Below are positions 19,175 to 28,906 of a DNA stretch of 64,000 nucleotides, in pieces. The first letter of the stretch is position 1. The number at the start of each line of letters is the position of its first letter. The notes under the pieces are model-generated. The model was not told the DNA's origin. It made no database searches and saw only the letters and a list, made by a program, of their open reading frames with translations. The position numbers were made by a program, and so were the translations under genes. The DNA comes from Heyndrickxia sporothermodurans (GTDB lineage Bacteria; Bacillota; Bacilli; Bacillales; Bacillaceae_C), in contig BORH01000001.1 in assembly GCA_018333075.1 (NCBI GenBank), positions 1 through 64,000 on the forward strand, in the 5' to 3' direction.

Positions 19175-19432
19175 TTAGTGTGTTCCATTATTTTGGACAA
19201 GTTTTACCATTACGTTTGCAATAGCTTGTTGCTCTTCTTGAGAAGCAACAGACCAGAGATCAGCAAGAATTTTTTGTTGCTCATTTTTTGGCTCCACTTG
19301 CTGTGAAAGGTAATCACCAACTTGCTCTGCTAATTGGGTAATCGTTTCTTGAGTCATACCTTGCTGTTTTGCTTGATTTAATCGATCTCCAAGAAAATCC
19401 TTCCATTGACTCCAGTTATCTATAACTGACAT
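19175..19432 (-). CDS. ymfJ: Small conserved YmfJ-like protein (DUF3243)
   Basis: The 85-residue soluble protein matches the YmfJ/DUF3243 family: SVIDNWSQWKDFLGDRLNQA at the start and a helical body ending NVMVKLVQNNG. The B. subtilis homologue has the same length and position between ymfI and ymfK. AGGAGG precedes the ATG. No catalytic motif is visible and its function is unknown. Confidence 0.88.
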   Translation of the reverse strand: MSVIDNWSQWKDFLGDRLNQAKQQGMTQETITQLAEQVGDYLSQQVEPKNEQQKILADLWSVASQEEQQAIANVMVKLVQNNGTH

Positions 19433-19501
19433 ATTTTGAACCTCCTTAAATTAAGTTCAATGTTATTTTTCTCATGGGAGATTCATTCTATGCAAACATT
19501 T

Positions 19502-20224
19502 TTAAGTGTACCATCCACCATTTACTGCCAATACTTGTCCAGTAATATAAGAAGCTTTTTCAGACAGGAGAAAATGAATAGTATCTGCTATTTCTCCCGG
19601 TTGTGCAAACCGCCCAATCGGAATTTCCTCCTTCAATATGTTTTGATCTTCTTCTGTAAAGTTAGACATCATTTGGGTATCCACAGCACCTGGTGCAACG
19701 GCATTAATACGGACACCATTTCGTGCGACCTCTTTGCTTAATGCCTTAACAAAAGATATTTGGGCACCTTTAACAGTTGAATATTCTACTTCACAAGAGC
19801 CACCTGTTTGCCCCCATATAGAGCTAACTAAAACGACATGTGAAAAAGGGTTCTTCATTAGCTTAGGAAGTAGACATTTAATAATTTTTAAGGGAGCATA
19901 TACATGTATTCTCCACATTTTTTCAAGTATTTCATCATCTGTGTCAATAAATAATCCATAATGAGATATCCCACTAACATAGCAAATAGCATCTATATGG
20001 AAAATACTACTTAAAAGCTTCGATATTCCTGCTTCAGTTGAAAGATCGGCTTGAATAGGAATCATTTCAACATTATATTGCTCGAGTTTTTTTAATAATT
20101 TCTCAATTGAAGCTTTGTTACGATTATAATGGAGATATAAATTCCAGCCTGACTTAGCCATCTCAATGGCAGTCGAGGTTCCAATTCCTCCACTGGCACC
20201 AGTAATTAATACATACTTATTCAT
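19502..20224 (-). CDS. ymfI: Short-chain dehydrogenase YmfI
   Basis: This 240-residue classical SDR has the NAD(P)-binding TGASGGIG (residues 8-15), the catalytic Ser134 or Ser135 in LVSSIWGQ, Tyr148 and Lys152 in YSTVK, and the cofactor-flipping INAVAPGAVDT. It resembles 3-oxoacyl-ACP reductase (FabG) in size and C-terminal VNGGWYT, but the true FabG sits in a fatty-acid cluster elsewhere in Bacillus, so substrate is open. It follows ymfH after a terminator hairpin and precedes ymfJ. Confidence 0.9.
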   Translation of the reverse strand: MNKYVLITGASGGIGTSTAIEMAKSGWNLYLHYNRNKASIEKLLKKLEQYNVEMIPIQADLSTEAGISKLLSSIFHIDAICYVSGISHYGLFIDTDDEILEKMWRIHVYAPLKIIKCLLPKLMKNPFSHVVLVSSIWGQTGGSCEVEYSTVKGAQISFVKALSKEVARNGVRINAVAPGAVDTQMMSNFTEEDQNILKEEIPIGRFAQPGEIADTIHFLLSEKASYITGQVLAVNGGWYT

Positions 20225-20249
20225 ATTTCTCTCATTCCTAGTTCAACAA

Positions 20250-20276
20250 GAAAAACTCGGACATTTCGAGTTTTTC
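20250..20276 (-). terminator. Terminator-like hairpin of ymfH
   Basis: GAAAAACTCG (20250-20259) pairs with CGAGTTTTTC (20267-20276) around a seven-base loop, in the ymfH-ymfI gap. The T residues are within the 3' arm (GAGTTTTTC), so termination efficiency is uncertain. Confidence 0.65.
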
Positions 20277-20285
20277 CGTTCTCAT

Positions 20286-21575
20286 TTATTTGTTTGATAC
20301 TACTTGACAAACAGTCATACGATCCTCTGCAAAAAATTGCTCAGCAGATTTTTTTAAGTCAGAAAATGTAATATCCTCTAAAGAGGGAACAACATCAAAT
20401 AAATTCATTTCATTAAAAGAATATCTTGTAAATTGATTCGCAATAAAATCTGGAGAATTAAGCTGTCTTAAAAAACCGCCAATTTTCTTTTTCTTCGTTC
20501 TCTCTAATGCAGCTTCCGTTAAATGCTGACCATTTTTAGCTTCTAGCATAATTTTTTGCAATTTATCTGCTAGCAAATCTGGTTGCTCTGTATCTCCACC
20601 GACCATTGAAAATCCAAATCCATTCTCTTGTGTATAGTCATATGAGAATGTTTCATCAATTAATCCTTCATTATACAATTGAAAATAGTTTTCTGAACTT
20701 TTTCCAAAAAGCATATCTAATAGTATATTTATTGTTAATTCATTTTTTAGCATTTCTTTACCATTTTGATTCACGTCGCATGCTTTAACACCAACTAAGC
20801 ATTTTGGCGTTTGCACATTCATTCGCAAAACACGTTTTTTCTCTGCTACAAGAGAGGGCTCCTGCTCAAAACGACGTTTAATTTCAGGCATTTCCTTATA
20901 ATCTTTTTTCAATTGATTATTACGGATGAGTTCCATCGTTTGTTCAGGATTAATTGGACCAACAACAAAAATTAGCATATTGCTTGGATGATAAAAGGTG
21001 TGATAACACTCATATAAAAGTTGATCTGTAATTGGTGTGATTGACTCAATCGTCCCTGCAATATCAATTTTCACAGGATGGTTCTGATACATATTTTCAA
21101 TTATACCAAAATACAGTCTCCAATCTGGATTATCATCATACATTGTAATTTCTTGCCCAATTATCCCTTTTTCTTTTTCTACCGTTTTTTCAGTAAAATA
21201 TGGACTTTGAACCATATCAATTAATGTTTCTAAATTTTTTTCGACATTGGTTGTACTTGAAAAAAGATAAGCAGTTCGATTAAAAGTTGTAAAGGCATTT
21301 GCAGATGCTCCTTGCTTACTGAATTGCTGAAATACATCACCATCCTCTTTTTCAAATAATTTATGTTCTAGAAAATGAGCAATTCCGTCTGGTACACGTT
21401 GAAAGTCATCTTTATTAATTGGTACAAAATCGTTATCAATAGAGCCATATTTAGTGGTAAACGTTGCAAAAGTTTTACTGAAACCCTCTTTTGGTAATAA
21501 ATAAACATCTAAACCATTATTCATTTTTTCATAATAAAGTGTTTCCTTTAATTGTTCAAAAGCAATCTTCTTCAT
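20286..21575 (-). CDS. ymfH: M16 family zinc peptidase (YmfH, active-type subunit)
   Basis: This 429-residue protein is an M16B (pitrilysin/mitochondrial processing peptidase-like) peptidase. The inverted zinc motif HxxEH is intact as HFLEH at residues 67-71, with the distal glutamate region (EKGIIGQEITMYDDNP) downstream. It overlaps ymfF by four bases (ATGA-type overlap), suggesting translational coupling and a heterodimer in which this subunit holds zinc. No signal peptide is seen, so it is cytoplasmic. The substrate is unknown. Confidence 0.92.
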   Translation of the reverse strand: MKKIAFEQLKETLYYEKMNNGLDVYLLPKEGFSKTFATFTTKYGSIDNDFVPINKDDFQRVPDGIAHFLEHKLFEKEDGDVFQQFSKQGASANAFTTFNRTAYLFSSTTNVEKNLETLIDMVQSPYFTEKTVEKEKGIIGQEITMYDDNPDWRLYFGIIENMYQNHPVKIDIAGTIESITPITDQLLYECYHTFYHPSNMLIFVVGPINPEQTMELIRNNQLKKDYKEMPEIKRRFEQEPSLVAEKKRVLRMNVQTPKCLVGVKACDVNQNGKEMLKNELTINILLDMLFGKSSENYFQLYNEGLIDETFSYDYTQENGFGFSMVGGDTEQPDLLADKLQKIMLEAKNGQHLTEAALERTKKKKIGGFLRQLNSPDFIANQFTRYSFNEMNLFDVVPSLEDITFSDLKKSAEQFFAEDRMTVCQVVSNK

Positions 21576-22852
21576 GCTTTATCCCCCTCCATTCCTGTTA
21601 AGAAATAGATTGTATCTAAATCAATTTTCTCAGCTACCTGTACGATATCTTCTTTAGAAACTTTCTCAATCCCTTGTATCCAATCGTCGACAGCCAAGCT
21701 TTGTTTGGCAATGACGTTATGATAAAGAATTTCAACTAATCCTCTAGAAGTATCTGTTGTTTCAAGTAGCTGATTATTTATGACAGCTTTTGTTTGTTCA
21801 ATTTCTTGGTCAGTAAAATTGCCTTTTTTCATTTCATTCATTTGTTCACGAATGATCTTCACTGCTTGATCATAATTTTTTGCTTCAATCCCACTCATTA
21901 CCATTAACAATCCTTTATGGCTTTCCAATCTACTTGCAGCATAATAAGCTAAACTCGCTTTTTCACGGACATTAATAAATAATTTTGAATGTGAAAACCC
22001 GCCAAATATGCCGTTAAATAATTGTAAAGCAAAATAATCTTGATCACCAAAGCGAACATTCGTTCTGTATCCGATATTAAGTTTTCCTTGCTTAACTTCT
22101 TGTTTCTCTTTTATTTCCTTTACTTTATCAACTGTAACTTTTGTATCTTTATGATTATTTATTAATGATCTGTCATTGAATTGCAAAGTATCACAAAGCC
22201 TTTCGACTTCCTCGCTCTCTACATCACCGATTATATATACGTGCAGTTCATCTTCATTAATCGCTTTTTGATAATAATGAAATAAACTTTCAGGAGTTAT
22301 TTCATCCACTTTCTCACTAATTCCATTTGAATCAAGCGAATACGGTTCTCCTTTACACATTTCTTCAACTAGGCGAACACTTGAATAGCGCATTTTATCA
22401 TCATAAATAGACTGGATTCTTTGTTTTAATGTTCTTTTTTCCTTAGCCACTGTTTCAGGATGAAAACTTTCATTTTCAATATTTGGATTTAATAAAACTT
22501 CTGATAAAAATTGAATCCCCTTCTGAAGTAACGGTGTGGAATCCTTTAAGAACTTTTCATTTGCTATATCAACAGAAAACGACATAATATGGTTTTCACC
22601 TTTTTTCGCTAAATCAACAAAAAAACTAGCACCATATAAGTCGTCTAAATAGGTCCTTAAAGCAGTTGTCGTTGGATATTGCTTTGTACTGCTTTGTAAA
22701 ACATTTGGTAATAACGCTCTCAAGGTAACGGTTTCTTCATTTAAAGGAGCTTTCATTTTCCAAACAATCGAATTTGTTTTATACTTTGCTGTTTTAATAA
22801 TATGTAATGTATATCCTTTTTTCTTTATCGAAATTTCGTTTGCAACAGTCAT
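21572..22852 (-). CDS. ymfF: M16-like peptidase homologue lacking the zinc motif (YmfF)
   Basis: The 426-residue protein has the M16 fold, with conserved C-terminal blocks such as LQLFNGIFGGFSHSKLFINVREK and ASLAYYAASRLESHKGLL. Where active members have HxxEH, it reads NVLQSSTKQYPTT, so no zinc site is present. Such subunits pair with an active one and supply the arginine/tyrosine-containing substrate region. The start is the ATG at 22852, seven bases after AGGAGG; an upstream TTG would add two residues. It is the first gene of the ymfF-ymfH unit. Confidence 0.92.
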   Translation of the reverse strand: MTVANEISIKKKGYTLHIIKTAKYKTNSIVWKMKAPLNEETVTLRALLPNVLQSSTKQYPTTTALRTYLDDLYGASFFVDLAKKGENHIMSFSVDIANEKFLKDSTPLLQKGIQFLSEVLLNPNIENESFHPETVAKEKRTLKQRIQSIYDDKMRYSSVRLVEEMCKGEPYSLDSNGISEKVDEITPESLFHYYQKAINEDELHVYIIGDVESEEVERLCDTLQFNDRSLINNHKDTKVTVDKVKEIKEKQEVKQGKLNIGYRTNVRFGDQDYFALQLFNGIFGGFSHSKLFINVREKASLAYYAASRLESHKGLLMVMSGIEAKNYDQAVKIIREQMNEMKKGNFTDQEIEQTKAVINNQLLETTDTSRGLVEILYHNVIAKQSLAVDDWIQGIEKVSKEDIVQVAEKIDLDTIYFLTGMEGDKA

Positions 22853-23006
22853 AGCCAATCCTCCTTTATATTCCTATCATTATTTTGTTAAGAAGTTAAC
22901 ATTACTATACATGTTTCCATTCGTGTCCTACAAGTATTTACCTCTTTTCCCAATAAAAATTAACACAATTGATAATGTAAAAGCTTCTAAGAAACAAAAT
23001 AATAAA

Positions 23007-23030
23007 GCTCTAGAGCTTTTTCTCTAGAGC
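23007..23030 (-). terminator. Intrinsic terminator of the nucleoside ABC operon
   Basis: GCTCTAGAG (23007-23015) pairs with CTCTAGAGC (23022-23030), followed on the minus strand by TTTATTATTTTG. It lies just after the last permease gene. Confidence 0.85.
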
Positions 23031-23043
23031 CTTTTAATATCTA

Positions 23044-24003
23044 TTATCTTTGTCCTTTAATATAAGGTACCCCATTTGCCTTAGGTGCATCAGCACGGCC
23101 AATAAATCCTGCTAAAGCCAATATGGTTAAAATATATGGAGCGATTAATAAATAAACACTCGGAATATCTTTAAGGAATGGAATATCCCCACCAACAATA
23201 CTTAAGCTTTGAGCAAATCCAAAAAATAACGCTGCACCCATAGCTCCTAGCGGATGCCATTTACCGAAAATCATAGCAGCTAGAGCCATAAACCCTTGTC
23301 CGGTAATTGTAGAATGACTAAAATCAAGAGTAATTGTCTGAGCATATACCGCTCCTCCGAGACCACCAAATACACCTGAAAGCATTACACCAATATAACG
23401 CATTTTCGTAACATTTATCCCCATTGTATCTGCAGCTGCAGGGTGCTCTCCAACCGAACGAAGTCGCAATCCAAATGGGGTTTTATAAAGTACAAACCAA
23501 ACAACAAAGGATAGAATAATTGCAAGATACGAAGCATAAGTTACACTACTGAAAAACAAATCACCGATAATGGGAATGTCGCTCAAAAACGGTATATCAA
23601 TTTTTCGAAAGTTCTCTTTGATAAAATCTGTTTGACCTTTATCATACCATTTTTTTACTAAAAACAATGATAATCCTAATGCAAAAAAGTTAATCGCGAC
23701 ACCACTAACCGTTTGATCAGCTCTAAAAGTAATCGCAGCTACTGCGTGAAGTAATGCAACAAGTGCACCAGCAGCCATAGCAACAATCAGAGCAATCCAT
23801 GGGGTTGCATCTCCAAAGGTTTTAGCAAAAGTTAAGTTAAAGACGATTGCCGTAAATGCACCAATTATCATTAAGCCTTCCAAACCGATGTTAACTACAC
23901 CTGAACGCTCAGAGAAAACGCCGCCTAATGCAGTGAAAATAAGTGGAGCAGCTACTAATAATGAGGAAGATACAATTATTTCAAGAGCAGTCATAAAATC
24001 CAC
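23044..24003 (-). CDS. nupQ: ABC transporter permease, nucleoside type (NupQ-like)
   Basis: This 319-residue integral membrane protein of the BPD_transp_2 family has about nine hydrophobic helices and the family block GVVNIGLEGLMIIGAF near residue 35, followed by ALLHAVAAITFRADQTVSGVAINF. It pairs with the next permease upstream to form the channel of a BMP-type importer for nucleosides. The stop/start junction with nupP has no gap (24003/24004), so they are cotranslated. By homology with B. subtilis NupNOPQ (YufNOPQ), guanosine or related purine nucleosides are the likely substrates, but this is inferred. Confidence 0.9.
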   Translation of the reverse strand: MDFMTALEIIVSSSLLVAAPLIFTALGGVFSERSGVVNIGLEGLMIIGAFTAIVFNLTFAKTFGDATPWIALIVAMAAGALVALLHAVAAITFRADQTVSGVAINFFALGLSLFLVKKWYDKGQTDFIKENFRKIDIPFLSDIPIIGDLFFSSVTYASYLAIILSFVVWFVLYKTPFGLRLRSVGEHPAAADTMGINVTKMRYIGVMLSGVFGGLGGAVYAQTITLDFSHSTITGQGFMALAAMIFGKWHPLGAMGAALFFGFAQSLSIVGGDIPFLKDIPSVYLLIAPYILTILALAGFIGRADAPKANGVPYIKGQR

Positions 24004-25047
24004 TTATTTCACCTCCTTTTTAAAACGAGTAATTATCCATTTAATCATATAGCTTGAAGCTACAAAGAAGATAATTAATGCAATAACAATTTCGACTAAT
24101 TCATTTGGTACATTTGCTTCTAAAGGCATATTTAAAGAACCAACTCTTAAACCACCAAATAGAATGGATGCAATGACAACTCCTAATGCAGTATTCCCAC
24201 CTAGTAGGGCTACAGCAATCCCATCAAATCCAACCCCAGAAAAGCTTGATTGTAAGAAAGCAAATCCAAAAGTACCAAGCCCTTGCATAGCACCTGCTAA
24301 GCCAGCAAATACTCCTGAAATGACCATTGATTGAATGATATTACGATTTACATTCATTCCAGCATAATGTGAAGCGTGCTGGTTGAAACCTACAGATCTT
24401 AATTCGTAGCCTTTTGTTGTTTTTTCAAGTAAAAACCACATAACAATTGCGGCAATAATTGCAAGATAGATTCCATTATGAAGACTAGAATAATCAGTAA
24501 TACTTTGGAAAAAATCTGATTTTAGTGAAGCAGATGCCGGAATCTCTTTCGTTGTATCTGCTTGATCAGATAGTACATTTCGAATAATATAGTTTGACAC
24601 GTGAAGTGCAATATAGTTCATCATAATCGTGACAATTACTTCATGGACACGAAGTCTTGCCTTAAGGAACCCTGGAATAAACCCCCATATAGCCCCTGCT
24701 AAAGCAGCAGCTATTATAGCTAATGGAAGGTGAATGATCTTTGGCAAATCAAAAGCTAAGCCTATCCAAACAGACACTAGCCACCCCATCAACATTTGTC
24801 CTTCCACTCCAATATTAAAAAGACCTGTACGAAAGGCGAATGCAACTGCCAGTCCAGCAAAAATGTATGGAGTTACTTGTCTTAATGTTTCACCGACATA
24901 AAAGGAATCCCCAAATGCCCCATTCCATAATGCTAGATATCCATTGATAGGATTAAATCCACTTATTAGCATAATAATTGCTCCAGCAATGAGTCCTAAT
25001 ATGACAGAAATGACTGGAATTAATATATTTATCAATCGATTAGACAT
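24004..25047 (-). CDS. nupP: ABC transporter permease, nucleoside type (NupP-like)
   Basis: The second permease (347 residues, about nine to ten helices) has the paralogous GLFNIGVEGQMLMGWLVS block and RLRVHEVIVTIMMNYIALHV, typical of the RbsC-like permeases in BMP systems. The start is the ATG at 25047, nine bases after AGGTG within the end of nupO; a GTG four codons upstream is an alternative. It overlaps the 3' end of nupO by eight bases, showing translational coupling. Confidence 0.9.
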   Translation of the reverse strand: MSNRLINILIPVISVILGLIAGAIIMLISGFNPINGYLALWNGAFGDSFYVGETLRQVTPYIFAGLAVAFAFRTGLFNIGVEGQMLMGWLVSVWIGLAFDLPKIIHLPLAIIAAALAGAIWGFIPGFLKARLRVHEVIVTIMMNYIALHVSNYIIRNVLSDQADTTKEIPASASLKSDFFQSITDYSSLHNGIYLAIIAAIVMWFLLEKTTKGYELRSVGFNQHASHYAGMNVNRNIIQSMVISGVFAGLAGAMQGLGTFGFAFLQSSFSGVGFDGIAVALLGGNTALGVVIASILFGGLRVGSLNMPLEANVPNELVEIVIALIIFFVASSYMIKWIITRFKKEVK

Positions 25048-26575
25048 TCGACTCTTCACCTGCTTCCTTACCTTTAGATCCAGCCATTAATAAACCAAGC
25101 TCTTGTTCAGAAGTAGATTTAGGATCTACTATCGCAACAATCTTTCCTTCATAAATAACTGCTATTCGATCACTTACATTTAAAATTTCATCCAATTCAA
25201 ATGAAATCAATAATACAGCTTTACCAGTATCACGCTGTTCAATTAACCTTTTATGAATAAATTCAATTGCTCCAACATCTAACCCCCTTGTTGGCTGTGC
25301 AGCAATCAATAGATCCGGATTTCTATCCACTTCGCGTCCGATAATTGCTTTTTGCTGGTTTCCTCCAGATAGTGAACGAGCCAAAGTATATTCGCTTGGA
25401 GTACGAACATCAAACTCTTGGATAAGTTTTTTAGCCTTACCATATATATGTTTAAAGTTCAAAATGCCATTTTTTGAGTAAGGTTTTTGATAATATGTTT
25501 GTAAAACAATGTTTTCACCAATGGGAAAATCGAGTACTAATCCATGCTTATGACGATCCTCTGGAATATGACCTACTCCAGACTCTGTAATTTTGCGCGG
25601 CTTTAAGTTCCGAATCTCTTTTCCATTTAGTTTAATTGATCCACTTTCTGACTTTCTTAAACCAGTAATTGCTTCAATTAATTCTGTTTGCCCGTTTCCA
25701 TCAACACCAGCAATCCCAATTATCTCTCCGGCACGAACGTTTAAATCTAGCCCCCTGACAGCTTGTACACCTCTTGTATCGTTTACAACTAGATTTTTTA
25801 TCTCGAGTACATTATCTTTCGGATTAGAAGATTTTTTTTCTGTTTTAAACACTACTTCCCGACCAACCATTAAATTAGCTAGTTCATTTGGATTGGTTTC
25901 CTTAACAGTTACCGTTCCAATCCCTTTACCTTTTCTAATTACAGTTACTTGATCACATACCTCCATTATTTCTTTTAATTTATGGGTAATTAAAATAATG
26001 GATTTTCCTTCCTTGATCAATGTTTTCATAATTTGAATAAGCTCTTTAATTTCTTGGGGGGTTAAAACAGCAGTCGGTTCATCAAAAATAATTATTTCTG
26101 CACCACGGTAAAGGGTTTTCAATATTTCTACTCTTTGTTGCATTCCAACAGAAATATCAGCTATTTTAGCTTTGGGATTAACAGCAAGTCCATATTTTTC
26201 TGATATTTCCCGAACATCTTTTTCAGCTTTTTTAATATCGATGGTTCCTCCTGATTTAGGTTCTTTCCCTAGAATAATGTTTTCTGTAACTGTAAATGTT
26301 TCTACCAACATAAAATGCTGATGGACCATTCCAATACCTAAATCATTTGCAATGTTTGGATTTGTAATTTTGACAGGCTTGCTCTTTACGCGAATCTCTC
26401 CTTTTTCGGGTTGATATAAACCGAAAAGGACATTCATAAGTGTTGATTTTCCTGCCCCGTTTTCACCAAGCAATGCATGAATTTCTCCTTTTTTTACTTG
26501 CAATGTAATGTTATCATTAGCAACTATCCCTGGAAATTCTTTACGTATCCCAAGCATTTCAATGACATATTCCAC
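25040..26575 (-). CDS. nupO: ABC transporter ATP-binding protein with two ATPase domains (NupO-like)
   Basis: This 511-residue protein has two fused ABC domains. The first has Walker A GENGAGKST, signature VGMQQRVEIL and Walker B EIIIFDEPTAVL. The second has a degenerate Walker A GVDGNGQTE and signature SGGNQQKAI, the usual asymmetry in ribose/nucleoside-type importers. It energises the two permeases. The start is GTG at 26575, giving VEYVIEML, which corresponds to MEYVIEML of the family; GGAGTG lies upstream. It is separated from nupN by about 260 bases containing a strong hairpin. Confidence 0.93.
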   Translation of the reverse strand: MEYVIEMLGIRKEFPGIVANDNITLQVKKGEIHALLGENGAGKSTLMNVLFGLYQPEKGEIRVKSKPVKITNPNIANDLGIGMVHQHFMLVETFTVTENIILGKEPKSGGTIDIKKAEKDVREISEKYGLAVNPKAKIADISVGMQQRVEILKTLYRGAEIIIFDEPTAVLTPQEIKELIQIMKTLIKEGKSIILITHKLKEIMEVCDQVTVIRKGKGIGTVTVKETNPNELANLMVGREVVFKTEKKSSNPKDNVLEIKNLVVNDTRGVQAVRGLDLNVRAGEIIGIAGVDGNGQTELIEAITGLRKSESGSIKLNGKEIRNLKPRKITESGVGHIPEDRHKHGLVLDFPIGENIVLQTYYQKPYSKNGILNFKHIYGKAKKLIQEFDVRTPSEYTLARSLSGGNQQKAIIGREVDRNPDLLIAAQPTRGLDVGAIEFIHKRLIEQRDTGKAVLLISFELDEILNVSDRIAVIYEGKIVAIVDPKSTSEQELGLLMAGSKGKEAGEESNV

Positions 26576-26808
26576 CAAATCCACTCCTTAAAAAAGGTAA
26601 AAAAATCTTATAGAAGGTTAAAAAAATATTGCAGTTTCATAAATTAATTGATTTGATTGGTTTACTACTGTTAAAAAAATAAGGAAAGCTAAAACACAAT
26701 GAAACTTGGAAAGCATGCATGACAAAATAGAGATTTATAGAAAAGACATTAAAAACTTTAAATGAAAAGTAAAACCAAGAACTTTTTTACCCTTCAGTTA
26801 AAATTTTT

Positions 26809-26832
26809 GTAGGTGACCTTTAGGTCACCTAC
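26809..26832 (-). promoter_or_regulatory. Stable hairpin between the lipoprotein gene and the ATPase gene
   Basis: GTAGGTGACC (26809-26818) pairs perfectly with GGTCACCTAC (26823-26832) around a four-base loop, ten bases after the nupN stop codon. On the minus strand it is followed by AAAAATTTT and not a pure T-run, so it looks more like a partial terminator or 3'-end stabiliser that lets the binding protein be made in excess over the transporter. The rest of 26585-26808 has no visible gene. Confidence 0.6.
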
Positions 26833-26841
26833 AGATCAGTC

Positions 26842-27921
26842 TTACTTAGTTGGTTTTAATGGTACCTCTACTTCACCATTGATGATTTTTTGCTTCCACT
26901 CATCAACCGCTTTCAAAACATCTTCTGGTACGTTATCTTTAGACGGAGCAATACCAACACCATCTTCATTCAATCCATATTCAATTTGTTTTCCACCTGG
27001 GAAGTTACCATCCATTGCTTTTTGAGATAAATCTTTCACTGCTAAATCAACACGCTTAATCATCGATGTTAATGTAACATTATATTCTTTACCTTTTACA
27101 GTTACTTTACCTTCCTCAACTTGGTCACGGTCAACCCCAATTACCCAAACATTTTTGTTAGAATCCTCTTGTTTAATGTTTTTTGCTTCTGTAAATACAC
27201 CGTTTCCTGTTCCACCAGCGGCATGATAGATAATATCAATACCAGATTTGTACATAGCAGAAGCCATGGACTGACCTTTATCTGCTTTATCAAAAGCACC
27301 AGCGAAGTCAATTTTTACATCTGCCTTCGGATTAACAGCTTTCACACCTGCTTGGAAGCCGGCAGCAAATTTATTAATCAAGTCACTATCCGTTCCACCA
27401 ATGAATCCGACTTTATTTGTCTTTGTCGTTAAACCTGCAACAACACCAACAAGGAAAGAACCTTCATGTTCTTTAAATGTAATACTAACAACATTATTTT
27501 TGCCTTTAATCACATCATCAACAATTGCAAAATGGCTATTTTTACGTTGACCAGCAATCTCTTCAATTGCAGGTTTTAATTTATAGCCAATTCCATATGT
27601 TAAATCAAAGCCTTTACGAACAGCAGTATTCAAGTTTGTTTTATAATCTGCATCCGATTTAGACTGAATGTAATCATAACCTTCAGTGCCTTTTTTCAAA
27701 CCATTGTCATTTCCAAATTCTTTGAGACCTTCCCAAGCTGATTGGTTAAATGATTTGTCATCAACACCACCCACATCGGTAACTAAAGCCGCTGTGAATT
27801 TTTCTTTTTTTCCATTTTTACCTGAAGTACCTTCTTCTTTTCCACTTGTACCACAAGCACCTAAAAGTGTCCCTGCAGCTAATACTAGTGAGAGAGCGAT
27901 TCCAATTTTACGCTTTTTCAC
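26842..27921 (-). CDS. nupN: BMP-family nucleoside-binding lipoprotein (NupN-like)
   Basis: The 359-residue extracytoplasmic solute-binding lipoprotein has a signal peptide with lipobox LGAC and Cys23 as the lipidation site. A low-complexity Ser/Gly/Lys linker follows. The BMP/PnrA-type domain has [22 protein letters not shown] and [20 protein letters not shown]. It delivers purine nucleosides to the permease in known relatives (PnrA, NupN). The start is GTG at 27921 with a GGGGGG-rich RBS. Only 39 bases separate it from the regulator ymfC upstream, so the two are likely cotranscribed. Confidence 0.92.
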   Translation of the reverse strand: MKKRKIGIALSLVLAAGTLLGACGTSGKEEGTSGKNGKKEKFTAALVTDVGGVDDKSFNQSAWEGLKEFGNDNGLKKGTEGYDYIQSKSDADYKTNLNTAVRKGFDLTYGIGYKLKPAIEEIAGQRKNSHFAIVDDVIKGKNNVVSITFKEHEGSFLVGVVAGLTTKTNKVGFIGGTDSDLINKFAAGFQAGVKAVNPKADVKIDFAGAFDKADKGQSMASAMYKSGIDIIYHAAGGTGNGVFTEAKNIKQEDSNKNVWVIGVDRDQVEEGKVTVKGKEYNVTLTSMIKRVDLAVKDLSQKAMDGNFPGGKQIEYGLNEDGVGIAPSKDNVPEDVLKAVDEWKQKIINGEVEVPLKPTK

Positions 27922-27960
27922 TTTTTGAACCCCCCATTAGATTGATTTAGTAGTATAAAG

Positions 27961-28686
27961 CTAGATTCGTTTTCTTACAACGTGAAAACTGAACTTATCT
28001 GCTTTAAAATAATTAACAGAGTACAAGATTGGTTCGTCGTTTTCGTTGAAATGAAGTTGTTTTAAAACTAATAAGGATGTTTCTGGGTCACATTCTAGAA
28101 TCGGGGAAATCTTTTCGTGATAACCAACCGGCTCTATTTTTGTGACAGCATGCGTGATCCTTTTTCCATTTTTTTGTTCTAAGATCGTGAATAATGATTC
28201 ATCCTTACTTGAATATTCCCAAGGAAAAAACTTATTAGGAATTTTGTCGATGCAGTATACAACTGGATTCCCATTTGCTGTTCTTACTCTTTCAATAACA
28301 GCGATTTCCTCTTCTTCATTACATGAAAATCGTTGAATATCTTCCTCTGTTGGTACAGTAGTCATTGAATTTAAGAAGATTGTCCCCGGCTCCATTCCAC
28401 CCTGGATGATCATGTCAGATATACTATACAATTGTTCAATTCCCGAAGAAAATAAAGGCTTCGAATTAACAAAAGTACCAACACCATGTCGACGTGTGAT
28501 AGCGTTTTCTTCTTCTAGAATACGAAGAGCTTCACGTAATGTCGCCCGACTGACACCAAGCTTTTTAGCTAAGTCAAATTCAGATGGCAATTTTTCTTTT
28601 TCTTTATATACACCTGCATTAATGTCTTTTTTTAGACGATCAATCACCTGTAAGTAAAGATGCCGATTATCTGATTTAATTAACAT
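27961..28686 (-). CDS. ymfC: GntR/HutC-family transcriptional regulator YmfC
   Basis: This 241-residue regulator has an N-terminal winged helix ([23 protein letters not shown], split as residues about 35-57) and a C-terminal UTRA effector domain of the HutC subfamily (about 90-235). The start is the ATG at 28686, with GGTGG upstream; the length then equals that of B. subtilis YmfC. Being directly upstream of the nucleoside-importer genes, it is a good candidate to control them and itself. A TCAGA-CC-TCTGA inverted repeat lies 30 bases upstream. The effector is unknown. Confidence 0.9.
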   Translation of the reverse strand: MLIKSDNRHLYLQVIDRLKKDINAGVYKEKEKLPSEFDLAKKLGVSRATLREALRILEEENAITRRHGVGTFVNSKPLFSSGIEQLYSISDMIIQGGMEPGTIFLNSMTTVPTEEDIQRFSCNEEEEIAVIERVRTANGNPVVYCIDKIPNKFFPWEYSSKDESLFTILEQKNGKRITHAVTKIEPVGYHEKISPILECDPETSLLVLKQLHFNENDEPILYSVNYFKADKFSFHVVRKRI

Positions 28687-28715
28687 AATTAGAACCACCA
28701 AACTTTCTTAAGACA

Positions 28716-28727
28716 TCAGACCTCTGA
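28716..28727. promoter_or_regulatory. Candidate operator upstream of ymfC
   Basis: TCAGA and TCTGA form an inverted repeat around CC, about 30 bases upstream of the ymfC start. GntR-family proteins bind short palindromes of this size near their own promoters. The assignment to YmfC is inferred from position alone. Confidence 0.4.
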
Positions 28728-28867
28728 CCTATTATTCCTACTAATCGAAATTACTATAACATTTTTTCAACTTAAAATAAATATAAATCTATTAATTTGT
28801 CGAAAAATAGTGATAGGTAAAAATTACTATATATTCAAAGGATTTATGCTGTTCAAACATGTAAAAA

Positions 28868-28904
28868 AATTGTGGAAACTCTCTGAGGATTTCCACATTT
28901 TTTT
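28868..28904 (-). terminator. Intrinsic terminator of spoIIIE
   Basis: TGTGGAAA (28871-28878) pairs with TTTCCACA (28890-28897) with T-runs on both sides. It follows spoIIIE directly and could act in both directions. Confidence 0.88.
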
Positions 28905-28906
28905 AT

